This document shows positions 51,018 to 60,623 of a DNA stretch of 60,689 bases, piece by piece (positions within the stretch are counted from its first letter, which is position 1; every line of letters starts with the position of its first letter). Both the position numbers and the translations under genes were made by a program. Source of the stretch: Lachnospiraceae bacterium (GTDB taxonomy: Bacteria > Bacillota > Clostridia > Lachnospirales > Lachnospiraceae); NCBI GenBank assembly GCA_017411305.1, contig JAFQQI010000041.1, forward strand, positions 1 through 60,689. Reading direction: 5' to 3'. The notes under the pieces were generated by a model. It made no database searches. It was not told the DNA's origin and was given only the letters and a program-made list of their open reading frames with translations.

Positions 51018-52226
51018 ATGAAAAATGTATATACCGTTGGCCAGGTAAATTCATATATTAAAAACATGTTTTCCCAGGATTTTTTGTTGCAGAATTTGTC
51101 TGTGAAAGGTGAAGTAAGTAACTGCAAATATCATTCCTCGGGACATATATATTTTACACTGAAAGATATGAAAGGAACGATTTCCTGCGTGATGTTTGCG
51201 GGAAACCGTTCCGGTCTTGCATTTCGGCTAATGGAAGGCTTACAGGTAATCGTACGCGGAAGTGTAGATGTTTATGAACGTGACGGTAAATATCAGATGT
51301 ATGCCAAAGAGATTACCTTGGACGGTGCCGGAGCACTTTATGAACGGTTTGAAAGGCTTAAAAAGGAACTGGCAGAGCAGGGCATGTTTGATGCCTGCTA
51401 TAAGAAAAAGATTCCCGCCTATTGCAGGACATTGGGTGTGGTTACCGCATCTACAGGAGCTGCAGTAAGGGATATTATTAATATTGCTACCAGACGTAAT
51501 CCTTATGTACAAATCATTCTTTATCCGGCTCAGGTTCAGGGAGAGGGTGCGGCAGCCAGTATCGTAAACGGCATTCGGGCACTGGAAAAAGCCGGTGTGG
51601 ATGTGATGATTGTAGGACGCGGCGGCGGTTCCATAGAAGATTTGTGGGCCTTTAACGAAGAAATGGTAGCTCAGGCAGTGTTTGACTGTAATGTACCGGT
51701 TATTTCTGCGGTAGGACATGAGACGGATACCACTATTATTGATTATGTGGCAGACTTGCGTGCGCCGACTCCTTCAGCAGCAGCGGAACTTGCGGTTTAT
51801 GATGTAGCACTGACCTTTCAAAAAATGCAGGAAAGAGAAATGACTATGCAAAGGTTGCTTCGTAATAAAATTGAACGAAGCAGGGCTTACTTAAAAGCAT
51901 ATGAAGCCAAAATAAGGATGAATTCCCCGATGGGCAAAATCAGGGAAAAGAAGACATGGTTGCTTCATCAGGAAGAAAAACTGGAAGGTGCCATGAGAAA
52001 ACGGATTTCGGATAAACGTCATAAGCTGGATATTTATATAGAAAAATTAAAAGGGCTTTCTCCTTTGGAAAAGCTAAATCAGGGCTTTTCCTATGTTTCT
52101 GATGAAAAAGGAAGAAATATCAGGGATATCCGCCGGGTGGCATTAGGTGAGATCTTACAGATTTATGTAAAGAACGGTATTCTGAGAGCGGAGGTAACCG
52201 GCAAGGAGGAGTATCATGGAAAATAA
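51018..52226 (+). CDS. xseA: Exodeoxyribonuclease VII large subunit
   Basis: 402 residues from ATG 51018, which has AAGGTGG just upstream (an in-frame GTG at 51009 lies inside that site). The N-terminal OB fold (LSVKGEVSNCKYHSSGHIYF) is followed by the catalytic domain with GVVTASTGAAVRDI, GRGGGSIEDLWAFNEE and SAVGHETDTTIIDYVADLRA, then a coiled coil. It degrades single-stranded DNA to oligonucleotides with XseB. It overlaps xseB by 11 bases. Confidence 0.95.
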   Translation: MKNVYTVGQVNSYIKNMFSQDFLLQNLSVKGEVSNCKYHSSGHIYFTLKDMKGTISCVMFAGNRSGLAFRLMEGLQVIVRGSVDVYERDGKYQMYAKEITLDGAGALYERFERLKKELAEQGMFDACYKKKIPAYCRTLGVVTASTGAAVRDIINIATRRNPYVQIILYPAQVQGEGAAASIVNGIRALEKAGVDVMIVGRGGGSIEDLWAFNEEMVAQAVFDCNVPVISAVGHETDTTIIDYVADLRAPTPSAAAELAVYDVALTFQKMQEREMTMQRLLRNKIERSRAYLKAYEAKIRMNSPMGKIREKKTWLLHQEEKLEGAMRKRISDKRHKLDIYIEKLKGLSPLEKLNQGFSYVSDEKGRNIRDIRRVALGEILQIYVKNGILRAEVTGKEEYHGK

Positions 52227-52431
52227 CAAGAAAGAATTTAATTTAGAGGAAGCTTTTTTGGCACTGGATGAAACAGTAATGCGTTTAGAACAAGAGGACA
52301 TTTCTTTGGAGGAATCCTTTGCAGAATACCAAAAAGGAATGGAACTTCTGAGAAAGTGCAATGAAGCAATTGATAAGGTAGAGAAAAAGGTTCTGGTTCT
52401 GAACGAAAAGGGAGAAACCGATGAATTTTAA
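52216..52431 (+). CDS. xseB: Exodeoxyribonuclease VII small subunit
   Basis: 71 residues, GGAGG upstream. FNLEEAFLALDETVMRLEQE and SLEESFAEYQKGMELLRKCN give the helical hairpin typical of XseB. It overlaps both neighbours by 11 bases, so translation is coupled. Confidence 0.93.
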   Translation: MENNKKEFNLEEAFLALDETVMRLEQEDISLEESFAEYQKGMELLRKCNEAIDKVEKKVLVLNEKGETDEF

Positions 52432-53338
52432 AGAGCAGTTAAATCAAAAGATAATTCATATCGAAGAAGTTCTGGGATGTTTTTTGCCAAAGGAAACCGG
52501 TTATCAAAAAACGGTTTTGGAAGCAATGAATTATAGTGTTATGGCCGGAGGAAAAAGACTCCGCCCCATGTTTATGGAAGAATGTTTTAAAATGTTTGGC
52601 GGAGAAGGAGAAATTATTTATCCTTTTATGGCAGCACTTGAAATGATTCATAATTATTCCCTGGTGCATGATGATTTGCCGGCAATGGATAATGATGAAT
52701 ACCGCAGAGGCCGTAAGACAACCTGGACGGTTTACGGAGACGGTATGGCAGTACTGGCAGGTGACGGACTTTTAAATATGGCCTATGAAACTGCTGCTAA
52801 GGCATTTGATATGACGGACGATGCTGCTATGCTGAAACGCATTGCCAAAGCACTTCAGATTTTAGGAAAGAAATCAGGCGTATACGGCATGATTGGCGGA
52901 CAGACAGCCGATATGGAAGCAGAGGACGGTAAATGCTCTCTGACGGAAGACGTGCTTCTGTATATTCATGAGAATAAAACAGCTGCATTGATCCAGGCGG
53001 CCATGATGATAGGTGCGGTGCTTGCTGGCGGGGATGAAGAAGCTGTTAATGCAATGGAGCAGGCGGCGTATAATATCGGTATTGCATTCCAGATTCAGGA
53101 TGATGTTTTAGATGTAACAAGCACTACTGAGGTGTTGGGAAAGCCGGTAGGCAGTGATGAAAAAAATCATAAGCTGACTTATGTATCCTTAAAGGGACTT
53201 GAGCAGTCCCGTAAGGATGTGAAGCGGTTATCGGAAGAAGCAATTGCTATTTTAACGGCTTATTCCCAAGCAGAGGGAAATCAGGAGAATTTATTTTTAA
53301 TCGAGTTGACACAATCGCTGATAACCAGAGAAAAATAA
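52421..53338 (+). CDS. ispA: Polyprenyl (farnesyl/geranylgeranyl) diphosphate synthase
   Basis: 305 residues. The two Asp-rich motifs are YSLVHDDLPAMDND (first) and QIQDDVLDV (second), with GGKRLRP near residue 45 and the GDGLL and GQTADME segments. It condenses IPP with allylic diphosphates to C15 or C20 for undecaprenyl and quinone-type lipids. It lies directly before dxs, linking it to the methylerythritol phosphate pathway. Confidence 0.93.
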   Translation: MNFKEQLNQKIIHIEEVLGCFLPKETGYQKTVLEAMNYSVMAGGKRLRPMFMEECFKMFGGEGEIIYPFMAALEMIHNYSLVHDDLPAMDNDEYRRGRKTTWTVYGDGMAVLAGDGLLNMAYETAAKAFDMTDDAAMLKRIAKALQILGKKSGVYGMIGGQTADMEAEDGKCSLTEDVLLYIHENKTAALIQAAMMIGAVLAGGDEEAVNAMEQAAYNIGIAFQIQDDVLDVTSTTEVLGKPVGSDEKNHKLTYVSLKGLEQSRKDVKRLSEEAIAILTAYSQAEGNQENLFLIELTQSLITREK

Positions 53339-53361
53339 CCTAAGAAAAGAAGGGCAAAAGT

Positions 53362-55233
53362 ATGTTACTTGACAATATCAAAAAGGCAAATGATATTAAG
53401 AACATAAGGCCGGACAATTATCCGGAGCTTGCAGAAGAAATCAGACAGTTTTTGATAGAGAAAATTTCGAAAACAGGTGGTCATCTTGGCTCAAATTTAG
53501 GAGCAGTGGAGCTTACTATGGCTCTCCATCTGTCATTTAATCTGCCTGAGGATAAGATTGTATGGGATGTAGGACACCAGTCTTATACCCATAAGCTTTT
53601 GACAGGCAGAAGAGACGGATTTGAAAACTTGCGTAAGTATCACGGAATGAGCGGATTTCCCAAGCGCAAAGAAAGTGATTGTGACTGTTTTGATACCGGA
53701 CACAGCTCCACCTCTATTTCAGCAGGCTTGGGGCTGGTAAAGGCCAGAGATATCCAGGGATTAAACCATAGTGTCATTTCTGTTATCGGTGACGGTTCCC
53801 TGACCGGCGGCATGGCCTATGAAGCACTTAACAATGCGGCAAAACAGGAAACAAACTTTATTATTGTATTGAATGATAATAATATGTCCATATCCGAAAA
53901 TGTAGGTGGTGTGTCTAAATATTTAAATAATATCCGTACCGCCGATACCTATTTGGATATTAAAGAAGGCATTTATAATACGCTGAAGGATGTTCCCAAA
54001 TACGGAGGCAAGGTGGTACAGGGAATCCGCAAGGCAAAGAGCAGCTTTAAGCAATTGGTAGTTCCCGGAATGTTTTTTGAAGATATGGGAATCACCTATT
54101 TAGGACCTGTTGACGGTCATAATATTCCTGCTATGCTTCAGATGTTCCAGGAAGCAAAGCGTGTCAGAAATACAGTGTTGGTGCATGTCATTACCCAGAA
54201 AGGAAAAGGTTTCGCACCGGCGGAACGTCATCCTGCAAGATTTCACGGTGCAGAGCCTTTTGACGTAAAAACAGGTATTCCCACAAAACCCAGAACAGTT
54301 GCAAATTATACCGATATCTTTTCAACCGTAATGACCAAAATCGGTGCAAGGGATGAAAAAGTAGTAGCGATTACGGCAGCAATGCCTGACGGAACAGGAT
54401 TAAAGCGTTTTAGAAACTTATATCCTGACCGGTTTTTTGATGTGGGAATCGCTGAAGAGCATGCGGTAACCTTTGCTGCAGGGCTTGCTGCAGGAGGCTT
54501 AAAACCGGTAGTGGCAATTTATTCTTCCTTCCTGCAAAGGGCATATGACCAGATACTTCATGATGTTTGCATTCAAAATTTGCCGGTAGTGTTTGCCATT
54601 GACAGGGCAGGACTGGTAGGCAGTGACGGAGAAACCCATCAGGGAATTTTTGACTTGTCCTATTTGTCATCCATTCCTAATATGCATGTGATGGCACCCA
54701 AAAATAAATGGGAACTTTCCGATATGATGAAATTTGCATTGCAGCTGGGAAAACCTATTGCTGTGCGTTATCCCAGAGGAGAAGCATATGCAGGCTTGCA
54801 GGAGTTCCGTGCACCGATTGAACTCGGAAAAGCAGAAGCCCTGTATGCGGAGGGCGAAATCTGCCTAATGGCAATAGGAAGTATGGTAAAATCTGCAGAA
54901 AAGGTCAGAGAGCTTTTGCGTGAAGCCGGCCATAAGTGCAGTGTCATTAACGGCAGATTCATTAAACCTATTGATGAAGATGCAGTTCGCTGGGCAGCAA
55001 AGAATCATAAGCTTGTGGTAACCATGGAAGAAAACGTGGCAAGCGGTGGTTACGGAGAAAAGGTCAGAGAGTATATGGATTCTCTTTCTGTTGACAGCAA
55101 GCTGATGAATATTACCATTCCCGATGAATATGTAGAGCATGGAAATGTTGATCTGCTGAAAAAAGAAATCGGTATGGATGAAGAGAGCATTGTGAGCCGT
55201 ATTCTGGCAGAAATGGAAGCAATGGAAGCATGA
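53362..55233 (+). CDS. dxs: 1-deoxy-D-xylulose-5-phosphate synthase
   Basis: 623 residues. The thiamine diphosphate motif is GDGSLTGGMAYEALNNA, with KTGGHLGSNLGAVELT and DVGHQSYTHKLLTGR in the N-terminal domain. The transketolase pyrimidine-binding domain carries DVGIAEEHAVTFAAGLA, and the C-terminal domain ends the protein. It condenses pyruvate and glyceraldehyde-3-phosphate in the first step of the MEP isoprenoid pathway. Its TGA overlaps the tlyA ATG by four bases. Confidence 0.96.
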   Translation: MLLDNIKKANDIKNIRPDNYPELAEEIRQFLIEKISKTGGHLGSNLGAVELTMALHLSFNLPEDKIVWDVGHQSYTHKLLTGRRDGFENLRKYHGMSGFPKRKESDCDCFDTGHSSTSISAGLGLVKARDIQGLNHSVISVIGDGSLTGGMAYEALNNAAKQETNFIIVLNDNNMSISENVGGVSKYLNNIRTADTYLDIKEGIYNTLKDVPKYGGKVVQGIRKAKSSFKQLVVPGMFFEDMGITYLGPVDGHNIPAMLQMFQEAKRVRNTVLVHVITQKGKGFAPAERHPARFHGAEPFDVKTGIPTKPRTVANYTDIFSTVMTKIGARDEKVVAITAAMPDGTGLKRFRNLYPDRFFDVGIAEEHAVTFAAGLAAGGLKPVVAIYSSFLQRAYDQILHDVCIQNLPVVFAIDRAGLVGSDGETHQGIFDLSYLSSIPNMHVMAPKNKWELSDMMKFALQLGKPIAVRYPRGEAYAGLQEFRAPIELGKAEALYAEGEICLMAIGSMVKSAEKVRELLREAGHKCSVINGRFIKPIDEDAVRWAAKNHKLVVTMEENVASGGYGEKVREYMDSLSVDSKLMNITIPDEYVEHGNVDLLKKEIGMDEESIVSRILAEMEAMEA

Positions 55234-56126
55234 AAGAACGTTTAGATGTGATTTTAGTACAGGAAGGGTATGCAACCTCCCGCGAAAAAGCCAAGGCAAT
55301 TATTATGTCCGGTAATGTTTTCGTGGATGGGCAGCGAGAAGATAAAGCAGGAACCACCTTTGATTTATCCAAAATCAAGTTAGAGGTCAGAGGCAATACC
55401 TTGCGGTATGTCAGCCGCGGCGGATTAAAACTTGAAAAAGCAATGCAACAGTTTGGGATTGTGCTTGCCGATAAAATCTGTATGGATATCGGAGCATCTA
55501 CAGGCGGATTTACGGATTGTATGTTGCAAAACGGAGCAAAGAAGGTGTATTCCGTAGATGTGGGGCATGGTCAGCTTGACTGGAAATTACGAAGTGATGA
55601 GCGCGTGGTCTGCATGGAAAAAACAAATTTCCGGTATATGAAGCCGGAGGATATCACAGATGTTCTTGCGTTTGCATCTGTGGATGTTTCTTTTATTTCC
55701 TTAACCAAAATTTTAATACCTGCAAGAAGCTTACTTTGTGATATGGGTGAGATGGTTTGCCTAATCAAACCGCAATTTGAAGCAGGAAAAGAAAAGGTAG
55801 GAAAAAAAGGGGTTGTAAGAGACCCTGATGTTCACGAAGAAGTAATCCGTAAAGTGATTGATTTTGCGGATTTTATCGGTTTTGATATTTTACATTTGGA
55901 CTTTTCTCCCATTAAAGGACCGGAAGGAAATATCGAGTATTTGGTGCATCTGTGTAAAAATCCGGATAAAGTGACAAAGACACTGCAAATTACGGAAGCA
56001 GATGCTGAAGAAGAACTAAGAACAATTATTGTAGAAAAAAGCGGTTATTCTTACCAAACGGATATCAGTAAGCTGATTGAAGAAACAGTAGATGCAGCGC
56101 ATCGAAATCTGAAGGTGACAGAGTAA
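55230..56126 (+). CDS. tlyA: TlyA family rRNA (cytidine-2'-O)-methyltransferase/hemolysin-like
   Basis: 298 residues, ATGA overlap with dxs. An S4 RNA-binding domain at the N-terminus (RLDVILVQEGYATSREKAKA) is followed by an FtsJ/Rrm-J fold with MDIGASTGGFTDCMLQNGAK as the SAM site. In Mycobacterium TlyA methylates 16S and 23S rRNA; in Clostridia it is conserved between dxs and nadK. The rRNA target here is not shown. Confidence 0.92.
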   Translation: MKERLDVILVQEGYATSREKAKAIIMSGNVFVDGQREDKAGTTFDLSKIKLEVRGNTLRYVSRGGLKLEKAMQQFGIVLADKICMDIGASTGGFTDCMLQNGAKKVYSVDVGHGQLDWKLRSDERVVCMEKTNFRYMKPEDITDVLAFASVDVSFISLTKILIPARSLLCDMGEMVCLIKPQFEAGKEKVGKKGVVRDPDVHEEVIRKVIDFADFIGFDILHLDFSPIKGPEGNIEYLVHLCKNPDKVTKTLQITEADAEEELRTIIVEKSGYSYQTDISKLIEETVDAAHRNLKVTE

Positions 56127-56164
56127 AAGCATGGATGAGATAAGAGGCAGGAAGGTACGCAAAG

Positions 56165-56998
56165 GTGCAACATTTTTATATTATCACCAACCAGTCAAAG
56201 GATCCGGAATTTAAAATTACAAACAGAATAACAGATTACCTTGCATCTCATGGCAAAAAGTATACTGTATCCAGTGAAAGGCACACAGATGCCGGCAGTA
56301 TCCCGGAGGATGTGGATTTGGTTCTTGTTTTAGGCGGTGACGGAACATTGCTTCAGGCGGCAGCGGATTTGGCTGACAGTCATGTGCCTTTTCTTGGAAT
56401 TAACTTAGGGACACTTGGTTTTTTAACAGAGGTAAATAAGAACGATATCGAAACAGCCCTAGGCAGAATTCTTCAAGGAGATTACGAAATCGAAAAACGG
56501 ATGATGCTGGTAGGGGTAAGCTATGGAGCCCAGGGCGAAAAAGACAATACCAGGGCATTAAATGATATTGTTATTACCCGTAAAGGTTCCTTACAGATTA
56601 TTAAGTTTAATATCAGTGTTAACGGACAGTTTTTACATAAGTACCATGCAGACGGCATGATAGTGGCAACCCCAACCGGTTCAACGGGATACAATCTTTC
56701 CGCAGGAGGACCGGTAGTAGACCCTAAAGCACAGTTGATTGTTCTATCGCCTGTTTGTCCTCATTCCATGCAGCATAGCAGCATTGTATTATCACCGGAA
56801 GATGAAGTTACCATTGAAATTGAAACAGGACATGATGGCGCAAACCAGGAAGTAGAAGCAATATTTGACGGAAGCCATAGGGTGTCTCTATTTACAGGGG
56901 ACAAAATAGTAATCAGGCGTTCTGAGAAAACTACAGGAATTATGAAGCTGAATCAGGCAAGCTTTTTAGAAAATTTGCATCGCAAGATGAGTGACTGA
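56165..56998 (+). CDS. nadK: NAD kinase
   Basis: 277 residues, GTG start with GGAAGG nine bases upstream. The ATP-NAD kinase motifs LVLGGDGTLLQAA, GINLGTLGFLTE and ATPTGSTGYNLSAGGP are complete. It makes NADP from NAD and ATP. Placed between tlyA and argR as in most Clostridia. Confidence 0.95.
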   Translation: MQHFYIITNQSKDPEFKITNRITDYLASHGKKYTVSSERHTDAGSIPEDVDLVLVLGGDGTLLQAAADLADSHVPFLGINLGTLGFLTEVNKNDIETALGRILQGDYEIEKRMMLVGVSYGAQGEKDNTRALNDIVITRKGSLQIIKFNISVNGQFLHKYHADGMIVATPTGSTGYNLSAGGPVVDPKAQLIVLSPVCPHSMQHSSIVLSPEDEVTIEIETGHDGANQEVEAIFDGSHRVSLFTGDKIVIRRSEKTTGIMKLNQASFLENLHRKMSD

Positions 56999-57022
56999 TG
57001 AAAAATAGGAATATGGTGTGAG

Positions 57023-57475
57023 ATGAAAAAAAACAGACATCGAAAAATCAAAGAATTGGTGGAGCAGTTTGAAATTGAAACTCAGGAAGAACTGGCAGAT
57101 AAACTTCGGGAGGCCGGTTATGCGGTAACACAGGCTACTGTCTCCAGAGATATCAGGGAAATGAAGCTTTCCAAGGTGCCCATGGGAGATGGCAGGCAGA
57201 AGTATACCATTTTGGTACACAGTGACCATTATCTAAGCGATAAATACATCCGTGTACTGAAAGATGGTTTTGTTTCTATGGATATGGCCCAGAATATATT
57301 GGTAATAAAGACTGTTGCAGGTATGGCAATGGCAGTAGCTGCTGCAGTAGATGCCATGAAGCTTAAGGAGATAGTTGGTTCTATTGCAGGAGACGATACC
57401 ATTATGGTAGCAGTGCGTACCGTAGAAGATACCAAATGTGTAATGGAAAAAGTGCGTAGCGTGCTTGAAGAATAA
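57023..57475 (+). CDS. argR: Arginine repressor ArgR/AhrC
   Basis: 150 residues. The N-terminal winged helix has TQEELADKLREAGYAVTQAT and VSRDIREMKL. The C-terminal domain has the arginine-binding SIAGDDTIMVAVR. It represses arginine synthesis and activates catabolism when arginine is bound. Location before recN is conserved in Firmicutes and need not reflect shared regulation. Confidence 0.95.
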   Translation: MKKNRHRKIKELVEQFEIETQEELADKLREAGYAVTQATVSRDIREMKLSKVPMGDGRQKYTILVHSDHYLSDKYIRVLKDGFVSMDMAQNILVIKTVAGMAMAVAAAVDAMKLKEIVGSIAGDDTIMVAVRTVEDTKCVMEKVRSVLEE

Positions 57476-57501
57476 CCGGCTTTAGGCGGGAGGAAGTAGT
57501 A

Positions 57502-59181
57502 ATGCTTGAGAGTTTGCATGTAAAAAATCTGGCATTAATTGATGAGGCCGAGGTAACTTTTACCGATGGCCTTAATATATTAACAGGCGAAACGGGTGCC
57601 GGTAAGTCAATTGTTATCGGTTCCGTAAATCTGGCTTTAGGTGCCAAAGCAGATAAAGATTTTATCAGAGCCGGTGCAGAGTATGCGCTGGTTGAGCTTA
57701 TTTTTTCATTAAATGATAAACAAAATCAAATCATAAAAGATATGGAACTGCCTACGGAAGAAGACGGAATGCTCTTGTTGCAGCGTAAAATCAGTCCCAC
57801 CAGAACCACCTGCAAAGTGAATGGTGAAACGGTAAGCTCCGGACAATTAAAAGCGCTTTCGTCAGTTCTGCTGGATATGTATGGGCAGCATGAACATCAA
57901 ACGCTTTTAAAAGCATCCAAACATAAGGAAATGCTGGATGAATATGCGGGGGATGAAATAAAAGAGCTGAAAGAAAAATTAAATGCCCTGTATCGTGAGT
58001 ATCTGCAAATAAGGGATGAACTTTCAGAAAATAATTATGATGATGCAGCCAGAAAGCGGGAGGCAGATCTGTTAGCATTTGAAGTAAATGAATTGGAAAG
58101 CGCTGCGCTCCTTCCGGGAGAGGATGAGACATTAGAAAAGAGCTATCGCAGGATGGTCAACGCTAAAAAGATAAAGGAAGCCGTTTTTATTGTACACGGC
58201 ATGACCGGTTATGAGGATAATAACAGTGCCGGTGAGGCAATCGGACGGGCACTTCGGGAGTTAAGAAGCGTATCGGCTTATGATGAAAATGCAGAAGAAT
58301 TATGTGACCAACTGGCGGAAATAGATAATTTATTAAATGATTTTAACCGTTCTGTGGCAGACTATAGAGATAGCTTGGAGTTTGATGAAGAAGAGTTTGT
58401 CCGGACAGAAGAACGCTTAAATATCATTAACCGCCTGAAGGATAAGTATGGAAATACTTATGAACTGATGATGCAGGCATTAGATGAAAAATCAACACGG
58501 TTGGCTAAACTTGAGAATTACGAAGAATATTTGAGGAAGCTGGAACAAGTACTGTCCGAGAAAAAAAAGTGCGTTTTGTCGCTTTGTGCAGAGATTTCGG
58601 AAAAGAGAAAAGCGGCAGCAGAAAAATTATCGGAGAAGCTGACTTTAGCGCTCATTGATTTGAATTTTTTGGATGTGGATTTTACAATTTCGGTATTACC
58701 GGATGAAGAGAATTTTACCGGTGATGGCTATGACAGTATTACATTTATGATTTCAACGAATCCCGGCGAGGCGAAAAAGCCTTTGCAACAGGTGGCAAGC
58801 GGCGGCGAGCTTTCCAGAATTATGCTGGCTTTTAAGAGTGTATTTGCAGATGAAGAAGGAACAGATACGTTGATATTTGATGAAATCGATACCGGTATCA
58901 GCGGAAGAACTGCGTGGAAGGTTTCCGAAAAGCTGGGGCAGTTATCAGCAGAACATCAGATTATTTGTATTACACACCTTCCTCAGATTGCAGCTATGGC
59001 AGATACTCATTTTCTGATTGAAAAACAAGTGGCAAACGAAAGAACCGTAACACAGATTCATAAAATGAACGGGGAAGAGAGCCTGTATGAACTTGCAAGG
59101 CTGCTTGGCAGCGGCAGTGTAACGGAAGCTGTACTTAATAACGCCAAAGAAATGAAAGAAACGGCAGATAAGGTGAAATAA
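57502..59181 (+). CDS. recN: DNA repair protein RecN
   Basis: 559 residues. SMC-like ATPase: N-terminal SLHVKNLALIDEAEV and Walker A GETGAGKSIVIG, long coiled coils (about 150-370), ABC signature ASGGELSRIMLA and Walker B LIFDEIDTGISG. It acts early at double-strand breaks. GGGAGGAAG precedes the ATG. The terminator at 59253 follows. Confidence 0.95.
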   Translation: MLESLHVKNLALIDEAEVTFTDGLNILTGETGAGKSIVIGSVNLALGAKADKDFIRAGAEYALVELIFSLNDKQNQIIKDMELPTEEDGMLLLQRKISPTRTTCKVNGETVSSGQLKALSSVLLDMYGQHEHQTLLKASKHKEMLDEYAGDEIKELKEKLNALYREYLQIRDELSENNYDDAARKREADLLAFEVNELESAALLPGEDETLEKSYRRMVNAKKIKEAVFIVHGMTGYEDNNSAGEAIGRALRELRSVSAYDENAEELCDQLAEIDNLLNDFNRSVADYRDSLEFDEEEFVRTEERLNIINRLKDKYGNTYELMMQALDEKSTRLAKLENYEEYLRKLEQVLSEKKKCVLSLCAEISEKRKAAAEKLSEKLTLALIDLNFLDVDFTISVLPDEENFTGDGYDSITFMISTNPGEAKKPLQQVASGGELSRIMLAFKSVFADEEGTDTLIFDEIDTGISGRTAWKVSEKLGQLSAEHQIICITHLPQIAAMADTHFLIEKQVANERTVTQIHKMNGEESLYELARLLGSGSVTEAVLNNAKEMKETADKVK

Positions 59182-59252
59182 ACGAATTTGAAACATTTGG
59201 CAGATAAAAATAGTATTCGGTTAACTAAAATAAAAAGATTTTCACATACTAA

Positions 59253-59286
59253 GGGAGACATGCGAAAGCATGTCTCCCATTTTTTT
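59253..59286 (+). terminator. Intrinsic terminator after recN
   Basis: GGGAGACATGC (59253-59263) and GCATGTCTCCC (59268-59278) pair fully around a GAAA tetraloop, followed by a T7 run. Confidence 0.93.
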
Positions 59287-59354
59287 AGGAAACTTCTGTG
59301 AAATGAGATGACTTAAAAAATGGAGGTGAATCAAAAAGAAAAGGATGTGAGAAT

Positions 59355-60623
59355 GTGAAAACAGATGATAGTATCAACTGTTCCGTAAGGATATTAACAT
59401 ATAGAAAAATCTTATACATTTTACTGGCGTTGGGGGTGATATTGGTTATGTTTTCCCTGTATTATACGTTATGGAATCGTGTGCCGTCTACAATTATGGT
59501 AAAAGCAGGTGTAGAGCAGACATTGGATTTCGCCCTTCCCGCTTCCGGCAAACTACATCGTGAGGATGCTGTGGAAACAAGCGGAAATGTGAGGAAATAT
59601 GAATCCGCCAACGGCATGGAAGAAGTACTAATCGATTTTAGCAGTCCGGTTATTGTAAAAGCAAATCAGGTTGATACTTATACAATGAAACTTAAGCTTT
59701 TTGGCGTCATCCCGTTAAAGGATGTAGATGTTAAGGTTATTCAGGACGTAAAGTTAAAGCCTGCGGGGATTCCAATCGGCATTTATGTAAGGACTTCGGG
59801 GGTTTTAGTAGTAGCAGTCGGAGACTTTGAGGGAGAGGACGGACAAATGTGCGAACCTGCAAAATATGTATTACAGGCAGGTGATTATATCTTGGAAATG
59901 AATGATGAGGAAATAACAGGAAAAAAACAGTTGATTGAAAATATCAGCCACTCGGAAGGTCAGGAGATTGTTTTTAAAATCAGGAGGGACGGAGAAGAAT
60001 TTTTAGTCCGCGCCAAACCAAAAGCAAATAAAAGCGGAGAGTATAAGATGGGTATCTGGGTGCGTGACAATGCACAGGGAGTAGGGACTATGACCTATAT
60101 TGATGAAAATGGCGGTTTCGGGGCTTTGGGTCACGGCATTAATGATGTGGATACGGGTACCTTGATGGAACTTGACACCGGTACATTATATCATACAGAG
60201 ATTATCGGCATTACCAGAGGACGCAGCGGTTCTCCCGGGGAACTGACGGGGTTTATCGAATATGACGATAACAATATTATGGGGTCTATTACTAAAAATA
60301 CTGCGAAAGGAATTTTTGGTTCCTGCTGCGAAGAAACGATTGCAGCCAATGGATATGAGTATATGCCAATTGGTCTGAAACATGAAATTGAAATCGGTGA
60401 TGCGCAGATTTTTTGCTCTTTGGGAGATGTGGTAAAAATATATGATGTAGAAGTCACTGATATTCATTTAGAAAATGATAATATTAATCGGGGAATCATT
60501 ATCAAAATCACGGATCCGGAGCTTTTGGCAGTAACAGGAGGAATCGTACAGGGGATGTTCACGAGTTATAATGGGAGCAACAACAGGAAAGCTAGAAAAA
60601 TAAAGGGTTTCTTGATGTTCTAG
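59355..60623 (+). CDS. spoIVB: SpoIVB S55 peptidase, interrupted before the active-site serine
   Basis: 422 residues as read, GTG start with AAGGA upstream. One membrane helix (about 15-37), an N-terminal domain, a PDZ domain (about 130-225) and the S55 peptidase core are present. The catalytic His is in GALGHGIND (near residue 260) and the Asp in KITDPELL (near residue 387). The conserved GGIVQGM then ends at residue 401 (base 60557). In SpoIVB proteins it continues SGSPI, with the active-site Ser, and about 45 more residues. Here the next 21 residues begin FTSYNG, are unrelated, and stop. No other frame restores the motif. SpoIVB is made in the forespore and triggers SigK activation through SpoIVFA cleavage, so this product should be inactive unless the inserted DNA is removed. 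Confidence 0.85.
   Translation: MKTDDSINCSVRILTYRKILYILLALGVILVMFSLYYTLWNRVPSTIMVKAGVEQTLDFALPASGKLHREDAVETSGNVRKYESANGMEEVLIDFSSPVIVKANQVDTYTMKLKLFGVIPLKDVDVKVIQDVKLKPAGIPIGIYVRTSGVLVVAVGDFEGEDGQMCEPAKYVLQAGDYILEMNDEEITGKKQLIENISHSEGQEIVFKIRRDGEEFLVRAKPKANKSGEYKMGIWVRDNAQGVGTMTYIDENGGFGALGHGINDVDTGTLMELDTGTLYHTEIIGITRGRSGSPGELTGFIEYDDNNIMGSITKNTAKGIFGSCCEETIAANGYEYMPIGLKHEIEIGDAQIFCSLGDVVKIYDVEVTDIHLENDNINRGIIIKITDPELLAVTGGIVQGMFTSYNGSNNRKARKIKGFLMF

Noticed and set aside
59245-59251. SigG-like CATACTA box upstream of spoIVB
   Set aside because: It lies before the recN terminator, and no matching -35 (TGAATA-like) is present at 17-18 bases; a transcript from it would hit the terminator.
60558-60620. 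Simple frameshift or sequencing error at the end of spoIVB
   Set aside because: Neither of the other two frames after 60557 encodes SGSPI or the following conserved residues, so an indel cannot explain the change.
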